In this document: positions 1-5,934 of the stretch, piece after piece
Layout: each line of letters opens with the position of its first letter
How positions within the stretch are numbered: position 1 is the first letter of the stretch
NCBI GenBank assembly: GCA_051881655.1
Contig: JBJEQH010000106.1
Coordinates: 1 to 13,003, forward strand
Direction: 5' to 3'
Origin: Heritagella sp051881655
GTDB lineage: Bacteria > Bacillota > Clostridia > Oscillospirales > Acutalibacteraceae
Length of the DNA stretch: 13,003 nucleotides
The notes under the pieces: model-generated
Databases searched by the model: none
The model's input: only the letters and a program-made list of their open reading frames with translations
Told to the model about the DNA's origin: nothing
Translations under genes and position numbers: made by a program

Positions 1-376
1 CCTCTTCCAGCGCATCGGGCAGCTTGTAGCCCTCGCCGCTGAAAATCTTGATCCCGTTGAATTCACAGGGGTTGTGCGAGGCCGAGATCATCACCCCGGC
101 ATCCGCATGGAGCTTTCCCACCAGATATGCCACCGCCGGGGTGGGCACCACGCCCAGCAGAACCACATCGGCCCCCACGCTGCAAAATCCGGCGCACAGT
201 GCGCACTCCAGCATATCGCCCGAAGCCCGGGTGTCACAGCCGATCAGAATTTTGGGCTGCTTTCCGCTGTCGGTCAGCACACAGGCCGTGGCCCGGCCGA
301 TCTTCAATGCGAGCTCCGGCGTCAAATCCCGGTTGGCCACGCCGCGTACCCCATCGGTACCAAACAATCTTCCCAT
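1..376 (-). CDS. glmM: Phosphoglucosamine mutase, N-terminal part (cut by window edge)
   Basis: Cytoplasmic enzyme that interconverts glucosamine-6-phosphate and glucosamine-1-phosphate, feeding UDP-GlcNAc for peptidoglycan. Only the first 125 codons are visible; the frame is still open at base 1, so the gene continues outside the window. The protein begins MGRLFGTDGVRG, the classic GlmM start. It carries the phosphoserine loop ISASHNP at residues 97-103, with Ser100 as the expected phosphorylated residue, followed by FNGIKIFS at 106-113. The ATG at 376 is preceded by AGGAGG with 8 bases of spacing, which settles the start. It lies 85 bases downstream of ruvB on the same strand and may be read through from ruvCAB. 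Identification is by strong recall of family motifs; the metal-binding and C-terminal domains cannot be checked. Confidence 0.96.
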   Translation of the reverse strand, partial: MGRLFGTDGVRGVANRDLTPELALKIGRATACVLTDSGKQPKILIGCDTRASGDMLECALCAGFCSVGADVVLLGVVPTPAVAYLVGKLHADAGVMISASHNPCEFNGIKIFSGEGYKLPDALEE

Positions 377-461
377 CGCGTCTTCCTCCTGTCGCGCAGA
401 GATTTTTCTCTTTTTCTATTTTTACTCATTTTTTCATTGGTCTTTCCCGTTTGCCGGAAAA
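377..461 (-). other. ruvB-glmM intergenic gap
   Basis: This 85-base AT-rich spacer holds the glmM ribosome binding site (384-389 on the plus strand reads CCTCCT). It also has a short 5-bp inverted repeat with a four-base loop (398-402 with 407-411). I see no convincing terminator and no good -35/-10 pair, so glmM could be read through from ruvB or have its own weak promoter. Confidence 0.4.
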
Positions 462-1532
462 TCAGTACAGCGTCTGCTGTTCTTCCCCCTCCGGCGCCAA
501 TCCGCCGGGGACCTTTAATCCCAAATGGCGGCACGCCTTGGGGGTAATCACGCGCCCGCGGGGGGTGCGCACCAAAAACCCGATCTGCATCAGATAGGGC
601 TCGATCACATCCTCAATGGTCACGGCCTCCTCGCCGATCACCGCCGCCAGCGTTTCCAGCCCCACCGGGCCGCCGCCGTAGTGTTCGACCATGGCGGTCA
701 TCATGCGCCGGTCCCCGGCATCCAGCCCCAGGGGGTCGATTTCCATCCGGTCCAGCGCCAATTGCGCGGCATGCAGGTCAACGACGCCCCCATGCATCAC
801 CTGGGCAAAATCGCGCACCCGCTTTAACAGCCGGTTGGCGATCCGCGGCGTCCCGCGGGAGCGCCGGGCGATTTCCAGCGCGCCGTCGGGCTCGACCGTG
901 ATGCCCAGAATCGAGGCGCTGCGGGTGACGATCTGGGCCAGCTCCGTGGGGGTGTACAGCTCCAGCCGCAGCACCACGCCGAACCGGTCCCGCAGCGGCG
1001 CGCTGAGCTGGCCGGCGCGGGTGGTCGCCCCCACCAGCGTGAATTTGGGCAGCGGCAGATGATACGAAGCCGCCATCTGCCCCTTGCCGGTGATGATATC
1101 CAGGGCGAAGTCCTCCATCGCCGGGTACAAAATCTCCTCCACCGTGCGCGGCAGGCGGTGAACCTCGTCGATGAACAGCACATCCCCGGGGTTGAGATTG
1201 GTCAGCAGCGCCGCCAGATCCCCGGGCTTTTCAATAGCGGGGCCCGCGGTAATCCGCAGGTTTACCCCCATTTCGGCCGCGATAATCCCGGCCAGCGTCG
1301 TTTTGCCCAGTCCCGGCGGGCCGTACAGCAGCACATGATCCAGGGACTCCTGCCGCCGTTTGGCCGCCTCCATATAAACCGCCAGGTTTTCCTTCACTTT
1401 CTCCTGACCGATATACTCCTGCAGTGTGCGCGGGCGCAGCGGGTTCTCCACCGCCGCGTCCTCGGGGTTATAGGCCGGGTCCACCATACGGTTTTCAAAA
1501 TCCAGATCCGACGTGGTATTCACAAAATCCAT
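462..1532 (-). CDS. ruvB: Holliday junction branch migration ATPase RuvB
   Basis: Hexameric AAA+ motor that, with RuvA, drives branch migration of Holliday junctions in recombinational repair. The 356-residue protein has the expected order of parts. Residues 1-30 are a poorly conserved leader, and PLRPRTLQEYIGQ (31-43) opens the AAA+ domain. Walker A is GPPGLGKT (71-78), Walker B is LFIDEVHR (119-126), sensor 1 is GATTR (168-172), RDRFG (181-185) holds the arginine-finger region, and RGTPRIANRLLKRVRDF (226-242) is sensor 2. The C-terminal winged helix includes IEPYLMQIGFLVRTPRGR (310-327). The leader is somewhat longer than in E. coli. The ATG at 1532 lies 22 bases after ruvA; its ribosome binding site is only a G-run (GGGGG about 10 bases upstream), which suggests dependence on ruvA translation. 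All catalytic motifs are intact. Confidence 0.98.
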   Translation of the reverse strand: MDFVNTTSDLDFENRMVDPAYNPEDAAVENPLRPRTLQEYIGQEKVKENLAVYMEAAKRRQESLDHVLLYGPPGLGKTTLAGIIAAEMGVNLRITAGPAIEKPGDLAALLTNLNPGDVLFIDEVHRLPRTVEEILYPAMEDFALDIITGKGQMAASYHLPLPKFTLVGATTRAGQLSAPLRDRFGVVLRLELYTPTELAQIVTRSASILGITVEPDGALEIARRSRGTPRIANRLLKRVRDFAQVMHGGVVDLHAAQLALDRMEIDPLGLDAGDRRMMTAMVEHYGGGPVGLETLAAVIGEEAVTIEDVIEPYLMQIGFLVRTPRGRVITPKACRHLGLKVPGGLAPEGEEQQTLY

Positions 1533-1554
1533 GCCCGTTTTTCCCCCTTACCGC

Positions 1555-2160
1555 TCACATATTTTTGGCAAATTCCCGCAGGCTCAGGCGGATCAGTTCT
1601 TCCACCGGCAGCGAGGAATCGAACCGGGCCACCACCGGGGCCGCCTCGCTGGGGGAGTACCCCAGCACGCCCAGGGCGCTGATCGCCTGCTCGGCGTGGC
1701 CGGCAGCCGAGGCCACCGCCGCGGCCGCCCCCAGGGGGCTGCCCGCCGGGGCGCCCAGCTTTTTCACCTTATCCTTCAGTTCCAGTACAATCCGCTGGGC
1801 CAGCTTGGGGCCCACACCGCTGGCTCGGGTCAGGGTCTTGCTGTCCCCGCTGGCCGCCGCCATGGCCACCTGCTCGGGCGACAGCTCGGAGAGAATCGAG
1901 AGCGCCGCTTTCGGGCCCACGCCGGTGACGGAGGTGAGCATCTTAAAGCAGCCGCACTCATTGCGCGAAGCAAAGCCGAACAGGTCAAGGGCATCCTCCC
2001 GCACATTCAGCAGGGTAAAGATCTTCACCTTTTCCCCGTTCGGGGGCAGCGTGCGCTGGGTATTCTGGGAAACCATGCATTTAAACCCGACGCCGCCGCA
2101 TTCCACCACGGCGACCCCCGGTTCGGTATGAATCAATGTTCCATGAAGGCTGTCAATCAT
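1555..2160 (-). CDS. ruvA: Holliday junction DNA helicase subunit RuvA
   Basis: Tetrameric DNA-binding protein that clamps the four-way junction and loads RuvB. It has 201 residues, the usual length. Domain I (about 1-63) is the OB fold, with the acidic pin residues Glu55-Asp56 inside REDALDLFGF (54-63). Domain II carries two helix-hairpin-helix motifs, TGVGPKAAL (79-87) and SGVGPKLAQRI (114-124). An Ala/Gly-rich linker (about 137-154) leads to the RuvB-binding domain III (about 156-200). The start at 2160 has GGGAGG 9 bases upstream, and that site overlaps the end of ruvC, from which ruvA is separated by only 6 bases. It is the middle gene of ruvCAB, and nothing unusual is seen. Confidence 0.98.
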   Translation of the reverse strand: MIDSLHGTLIHTEPGVAVVECGGVGFKCMVSQNTQRTLPPNGEKVKIFTLLNVREDALDLFGFASRNECGCFKMLTSVTGVGPKAALSILSELSPEQVAMAAASGDSKTLTRASGVGPKLAQRIVLELKDKVKKLGAPAGSPLGAAAAVASAAGHAEQAISALGVLGYSPSEAAPVVARFDSSLPVEELIRLSLREFAKNM

Positions 2161-2166
2161 CCCCCA

Positions 2167-2670
2167 TTACCTCCCTGTCAAAAAACTGCGGCGCAGGGCC
2201 GATCCGGCCGCCTGCCCGTGGGTGATCGCCATGGCCAGCGCGTCGGCGGTATCATCCGGCTTGGGAACACTCTGCAGGCACAGCAGCCGGCGGACCATCT
2301 CCTGCACCTGGGGCTTTTGAGCGCCGCCGTAGCCGGTCACCGCCTGCTTGACCTGCATGGGGGTGTATTCGTAAACGGGCAGTCCCGCTTTCCGGGCCGC
2401 CAGCAGAATCACGCCCCGCGCTTCGGCCACCCCAATGGCGGTGGTCTTGTTATTGGCAAAAAACAGCTTCTCCAGCGACAGCGCCTCGGGCCGGTATTTC
2501 TGCATCACAGAGTACGCCGCATCAAAAATAATCTCCAGCCGGCGGGGGAAGTCATCCTCGGGGCGGGTGACAATGGCGCCGTGCTCCACCGAGCGGTAGC
2601 GCCCACCCTGGACATCCACCACGCCGTAACCCACCGTGGCATAGCCGGGGTCAATCCCCAAAATGCGCAT
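2167..2670 (-). CDS. ruvC: Crossover junction endodeoxyribonuclease RuvC
   Basis: Dimeric Holliday-junction resolvase of the RNase H fold that cuts junctions positioned by RuvAB. The 167-residue protein starts MRILGIDPG. The four expected metal-binding acids are visible: Asp7, Glu67 (in SLEKLFF), and Asp140 and Asp143 (in KPDDTADALA). The frame stays open upstream to 2811, but the extension has no family similarity, so the ATG at 2670 directly before RILGIDPG is chosen. Its ribosome binding site (AGGGG, about 8 bases upstream) is modest. It is the first gene of the leftward ruvCAB unit, and the promoter lies in the divergent gap with ypeB. Confidence 0.97.
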   Translation of the reverse strand: MRILGIDPGYATVGYGVVDVQGGRYRSVEHGAIVTRPEDDFPRRLEIIFDAAYSVMQKYRPEALSLEKLFFANNKTTAIGVAEARGVILLAARKAGLPVYEYTPMQVKQAVTGYGGAQKPQVQEMVRRLLCLQSVPKPDDTADALAMAITHGQAAGSALRRSFLTGR

Positions 2671-2709
2671 AAAATTCCCCTTTCCCTGCAAATGAATACT
2701 ATCCAATTG

Positions 2710-2738
2710 ATTATAGCACAAATGTTCAGTAAAGAAAA
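2710..2738 (-). promoter_or_regulatory. Candidate vegetative promoter of ruvCAB
   Basis: On the minus strand, bases 2718-2710 read TGCTATAAT, a perfect extended -10. Seventeen bases upstream (2738-2733) is a weak -35, TTTTCT. The -10 lies about 40 bases from the ruvC start codon. This AT-rich patch stands out in otherwise GC-rich DNA. The -10 is seen directly; its use as a promoter is inferred. Confidence 0.7.
2715..2728 (-). promoter_or_regulatory. LexA/SOS-box-like sequence over the ruvC promoter
   Basis: The minus strand reads TGAACATTTGTGCT. Against the Bacillus-type LexA consensus CGAACRNRYGTTYC, as I recall it, 10 of 14 positions fit. The GAAC-N4-GTTC core has one mismatch (GTGC). It covers part of the promoter spacer and abuts the -10, where a repressor would block RNA polymerase. 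ruv genes are known SOS targets in many bacteria. It is an imperfect site, so confidence is moderate. Confidence 0.45.
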
Positions 2739-2785
2739 GCCATATCCTTTTTCCCGCCGAAAAAACCCATCCCCCTGCCTTTTCT

Positions 2786-2815
2786 GTATAATCCGGGCCC
2801 CATTCTGCCACACTA
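2786..2815 (+). promoter_or_regulatory. Candidate sigma-G (forespore) promoter of ypeB
   Basis: GTATA at 2786-2790, then exactly 18 bases, then CACACTA at 2809-2815. The B. subtilis sigma-G consensus I recall is GHATR-N18-CATHHTA, so the -35 matches fully and the -10 matches 6 of 7. The implied start of transcription lies about 25-30 bases before the ypeB start codon. ypeB is a forespore gene in Bacillus, which fits. The overlapping TATAAT (2787-2792) has no usable -35 for the vegetative sigma factor. Confidence 0.6.
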
Positions 2816-2849
2816 CCCGTGAAATTTAACCGGAAAGAGGGATTTTCCT

Positions 2850-4193
2850 TTGCGAAGAAGACAGAAAATACGCCTTGGCACCTTTGTCACGGCCCTGGTG
2901 CTGGTCACCGGCTGGGGATGGTACCAGTCCCACCAATCGCTTTCCGCCGTGCAGCCGGCCGTTTTGCAGGCGGAAAATGACAACGAACGGGCCCTGTACG
3001 ACCTGGCCGATACCGTATCCTCTTTGACCACCGCTCTGCAGAAAGCGCGCTATGCCGCCACTCCCACCCTGCAGTCCACCCTTCTGTGCCAGCTGATCAG
3101 CTCCTCCAGCGGCGCCCGCCAGGCGCTGGCGTGTCTGGATACCAGCGGCGAGAGCACGGGGAACGTGAGCAAATTTTTCTCGCAGGTCGAGGACTACAGC
3201 GTGATGCTGACCCGGCAGATCAGTCAGGGGCAGTCCCTGACGCAGGAACAGATCACCGCCATTACCTCGCTGACAAAATACGGGGAAGAACTGGAAAAGG
3301 CGCTGCAGCAGATCATGACCGACTTTGATTCGGGCCATCTGTCCCTGAGCGACGAAAACCTGGGCTTTTCCCAAACGGCCGGGGAGGGCACCGCCTTCTC
3401 CGATGCCCTGGACCAGGCGGCCGAGTCCTTCACCGGGTACCCCACCCTGCTGTATGACGGTCCCTTCTCCGATCATGTCCTGCAGGAGGAGCCGCTGTGC
3501 CTCTCCCAGTACAGCGAGGTGACCGCCGAACAGGCCGCAGAAAAAGTCGGCGATCTCGATTTGGGAACCGGTTATTCATGGGAAGCGGGCGGCGAAGAGA
3601 ACGGGCGCCTGCCCTGCTACGTCTTCCAGAGCGGGGAGAGCCGCCTGCGCCTGACCAAAGCGGGCGGCCTGCTGCTGTCGTTTTCCAACCCGCGGGATAT
3701 CGTGGAGGAAAAGCTGACCGGGGAGGAGGCGCTGGAAAAAGCGCGGGAAATCCTGCCCGCCCTGGGTTTTTCCGATATGCAGGAGAGCTACTACTATGTG
3801 GCCGACGGGGTGTGCATGTGCCTGTTCTTTGACAAGCAGGGGGATGTGCTGTGTTACCCCGATCTGGTGAAAATCGGCATCGCCATGGATGACGGCTCGC
3901 TGGTGCGGGCGGAGGCGGCCGGCTACCGCATGAATTACCAGAAGCGCACGGCCCTGCAGCCGGATTTGACGGCCGCGCAGGCGCAGGCGGTTCTCTCCTC
4001 CCAGCTGACCGTACTGGAGGCCCCGTTCCTGTGCCTCATCCCCTCCCCGGGCGGCAGCGAACTGCTGTGCTGGGAATTCCACTGCCAGGGGCAGGAGAAG
4101 GAAGAGCTGCTTTTGTACGTCAATGCAAAGACCGGCATGGAAGAGCAGATGTACGAATTGCAGTATTCGGATTCCGGCACCCTGACCCGCTGA
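2850..4193 (+). CDS. ypeB: Spore germination protein YpeB
   Basis: In Bacillus, YpeB is a forespore inner-membrane-associated protein needed to place and stabilise the cortex-lytic enzyme SleB in dormant spores. The 447-residue protein starts with a basic stretch (MRRRQKIR) and one membrane segment (about 10-26). A largely helical region follows (about 30-190; AENDNERALYDLADTV at 41-56 resembles YpeB). The C-terminal half (about 215-437) looks like repeated PepSY-type units, with YPDLVKIGIAMDDGSLV (336-352) and LLYVNAKTGMEEQ (421-433) typical of YpeB. The start is TTG at 2850, supported by AGAGGG about 8 bases upstream; no ATG or GTG lies nearby in frame. It is a single-gene unit between a candidate sigma-G promoter and a strong terminator. 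The usual partner sleB is not adjacent. Confidence 0.9.
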   Translation: MRRRQKIRLGTFVTALVLVTGWGWYQSHQSLSAVQPAVLQAENDNERALYDLADTVSSLTTALQKARYAATPTLQSTLLCQLISSSSGARQALACLDTSGESTGNVSKFFSQVEDYSVMLTRQISQGQSLTQEQITAITSLTKYGEELEKALQQIMTDFDSGHLSLSDENLGFSQTAGEGTAFSDALDQAAESFTGYPTLLYDGPFSDHVLQEEPLCLSQYSEVTAEQAAEKVGDLDLGTGYSWEAGGEENGRLPCYVFQSGESRLRLTKAGGLLLSFSNPRDIVEEKLTGEEALEKAREILPALGFSDMQESYYYVADGVCMCLFFDKQGDVLCYPDLVKIGIAMDDGSLVRAEAAGYRMNYQKRTALQPDLTAAQAQAVLSSQLTVLEAPFLCLIPSPGGSELLCWEFHCQGQEKEELLLYVNAKTGMEEQMYELQYSDSGTLTR

Positions 4194-4208
4194 CCCCCTT
4201 TTCTCACA

Positions 4209-4252
4209 AAAACAGCCTGCCTTTCTCCCAAAGAGAAAAAGCAGGCTGTTTT
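4209..4252. terminator. Bidirectional intrinsic terminator between ypeB and the arginine operon
   Basis: AAAACAGCCTGC (4209-4220) pairs perfectly with GCAGGCTGTTTT (4241-4252). An inner six-base stem (4222-4227 with 4233-4238) extends the hairpin to a five-base loop. The plus strand continues TTTTATTTCG after the GC stem and the minus strand reads TTTTTGTG, so it can end both ypeB and the convergent leftward operon, whose last stop codon is only 8 bases away. Confidence 0.93.
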
Positions 4253-4259
4253 ATTTCGT

Positions 4260-4991
4260 TCAGATTTTGGCACTCTCCGCCGCACGGCGACACAGATCCC
4301 GAAAAAAGCACAGGAACAGAGGGAACCGGCGGGTAAAGTTCTCCGGGTGGAACTGCACGGCGAGGATATCCCCCGTCTCCGATTCCATCCCCTCGATAAT
4401 CCCGTCGGCACTGCGGGCCGAAACACGGAAACCCGCCGCCAGACGGTCCACGGCCTGATGGTGGTAGGAATTGGTCAGCAGGCTGTCCTGCCCCACCACT
4501 TCGTGCAGGCGGGTCCCCTTTTCCAGAAAGACCCGGTGGAACGGCTCATCCCGGGTGTCCATGCAGCCCCGGTGGGCCTGGGGGGTGGCGGTCTGGGTGG
4601 GAATATCCTGGATCAGCGTGCCGCCGAACGCCACGTTGATCAGCTGCATTCCCCGGCAGATGCCCAGCACCGGTTTTCCGGCCCGCACACAGGCCTTTAC
4701 CAGCTCGATTTCGAACCGGTCCCGTTCCATGCAGGTGCTGCCCATCCCCTGCACCGGGTCCTGCCCGTAAAGATGCGGGGCGATGTCGCCCCCACCGGGC
4801 AGCAGCAGCCCGTCGATCCCCGGGATCCACTGGGCGGGCGTCTCCCCGATAACCGGCAGCAGCACCGGGATCCCCCCGGCCAGCTGAACGGACCGGACGT
4901 AATCGGCGCTCTCCACATACGAACCCACGTGGGGGGATCCCACCAGGGGTTCGTACCCAATCACAATTCCGATAACCGGTTTTCTCTCCAT
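4260..4991 (-). CDS. Peptidase C26 family gamma-glutamyl hydrolase (PuuD-like class I glutamine amidotransferase)
   Basis: Cytoplasmic class I glutamine amidotransferase-fold hydrolase of the gamma-glutamyl-GABA hydrolase (PuuD) family, which cuts gamma-glutamyl amide bonds. It has 243 residues, the normal size for a stand-alone member. It has LLLPGGGDIAPHLYG (62-76), the nucleophile elbow GICRGMQLINV (110-120) with Cys112, the family motif NSYHHQAV (174-181), and VQFHPE (212-217) supplying His215 and Glu217, so the triad is complete. The ATG at 4991 has GGGAGG 8 bases upstream. It follows argF by 19 bases and is the last gene before the terminator, so it is probably co-transcribed with arginine biosynthesis. 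No puu or polyamine genes are nearby, so the natural substrate is unknown. It is not CarA, which is larger and has a distinct N-terminal domain. Confidence 0.9.
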   Translation of the reverse strand: MERKPVIGIVIGYEPLVGSPHVGSYVESADYVRSVQLAGGIPVLLPVIGETPAQWIPGIDGLLLPGGGDIAPHLYGQDPVQGMGSTCMERDRFEIELVKACVRAGKPVLGICRGMQLINVAFGGTLIQDIPTQTATPQAHRGCMDTRDEPFHRVFLEKGTRLHEVVGQDSLLTNSYHHQAVDRLAAGFRVSARSADGIIEGMESETGDILAVQFHPENFTRRFPLFLCFFRDLCRRAAESAKI

Positions 4992-5010
4992 CTTCTCTTC
5001 CTCCCGGCCG

Positions 5011-5934
5011 TTACACGGAGGCCGGTTCCCGGCCCAGCAATTTCACCAATACGGCCTTCTGCACGTGCAGGCGGTTTTCCGCCTCGTCAAAAATTTCGGC
5101 GGCGTGGCGCTCGAACATCTCCCCGCTCACTTCTTCCCCGCGGCGAGCCGGCAGCGGATGCTGCAAAATGGCATCGGCCCTGGCGGCGGCCATCACCTCG
5201 TCGGTGACGGTATATCCCGCAAAATCGCGCCGGCGCCGGTCGGTCTGGGCCTCCATACCCGAGGAAACCCACACATCGGTCTGCACATCATCGGCGCCTT
5301 CGGCCGCCTCGATAGGATCGCGGGTCAGCAGGAACCGGCTTCCGTATCCGGCGGCGAAATCCAGGATCTCCTGCGGCGGATCATACCCCTCGGGGCAGGC
5401 CACCCGGATGTGCATCCCGGTTTTCAGCGCCCCTACAATCAGGCTGCTGCACATATTGTTGCCGTCGCCGATATAGGCCATTTTCAGTCCTTCCAGGCTG
5501 CCCTTGTACTCGCGCACGGTCATCAGGTCCGCCAGCACCTGGCAGGGGTGCGCCGCATCGGTCATCCCGTTGATCACGGGAATCCCGGCATAGCGGGCAA
5601 AATCGTCCACTTCCTTCTGATCGAAGGTGCGGATCACCAGGCCGTTGACATATCGCGCCAGTGTGCGGGCCGTATCCTCCACCGGTTCGCCGCGGAACAT
5701 CTGCAGGTCCCGGGAGGAGAGGAACAGCGCATGCCCGCCCAGCTGGTACATGCCCGCTTCAAAGGACACGCGGGTGCGGGTGCTGACCTTCTCAAAAATC
5801 ATGCCCAGGGTTTTCCCCTGCAGGTGCGGGTGGGGAATGTCGTGCTGCACCTCGTATTTCAGCTGGTCGGCCGTATTGAGTATTTCGTGGATCTCCTGTT
5901 CCGTCAGATCCATCAGGCGGGTCAGATGTCTCAT
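5011..5934 (-). CDS. argF: Ornithine carbamoyltransferase, with unusual ornithine-site residues
   Basis: Cytoplasmic enzyme expected to join carbamoyl phosphate and ornithine into citrulline. It has 307 residues, typical for the family. The carbamoyl-phosphate loop STRTRVSFE (51-59), FRGEPVEDTAR (80-90), HPCQVLADL (129-137), GDGNNM (156-161) and the C-terminal FDEAENRLHVQKAV (282-295) place it among ornithine rather than aspartate transcarbamylases. Two ornithine-side motifs are altered. The near-invariant HCLP is HPLP (259-262), and the SMG loop reads SSG (224-226), though Asp220 and Ser224 are kept. The frame is open far upstream to 6333, but the ATG at 5934 overlaps the argD stop by four bases (ATGA) and starts the recognisable protein, MRHLTRLMDLT. 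Translation is probably coupled to argD. The operon context supports the ornithine role; a shifted substrate or kinetics cannot be excluded. Confidence 0.9.
   Translation of the reverse strand: MRHLTRLMDLTEQEIHEILNTADQLKYEVQHDIPHPHLQGKTLGMIFEKVSTRTRVSFEAGMYQLGGHALFLSSRDLQMFRGEPVEDTARTLARYVNGLVIRTFDQKEVDDFARYAGIPVINGMTDAAHPCQVLADLMTVREYKGSLEGLKMAYIGDGNNMCSSLIVGALKTGMHIRVACPEGYDPPQEILDFAAGYGSRFLLTRDPIEAAEGADDVQTDVWVSSGMEAQTDRRRRDFAGYTVTDEVMAAARADAILQHPLPARRGEEVSGEMFERHAAEIFDEAENRLHVQKAVLVKLLGREPASV

Noticed and set aside
322..534. Small basic open frame in the ruvB-glmM gap running into glmM
   Set aside because: It overlaps the glmM start region in another frame, has only a poor ribosome binding site, and resembles nothing.
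2787..2792. TATAAT on the plus strand as a vegetative promoter for ypeB
   Set aside because: No -35-like hexamer lies at the right distance, while the overlapping GTATA-N18-CACACTA fits the sigma factor expected for this gene.
1513..2829. A 438-codon plus-strand open frame opposite ruvA and ruvC
   Set aside because: Antisense to two certain genes; composition is that of a reversed GC-rich frame.
2826..3476. A 216-codon minus-strand open frame opposite ypeB
   Set aside because: ypeB on the plus strand has a start signal, membrane segment and family motifs; the opposite frame has none.
4260..4991. The amidotransferase as CarA, the small subunit of carbamoyl phosphate synthetase
   Set aside because: At 243 residues it lacks the CarA N-terminal domain, has the HHQ motif of C26 hydrolases, and has no carB beside it.
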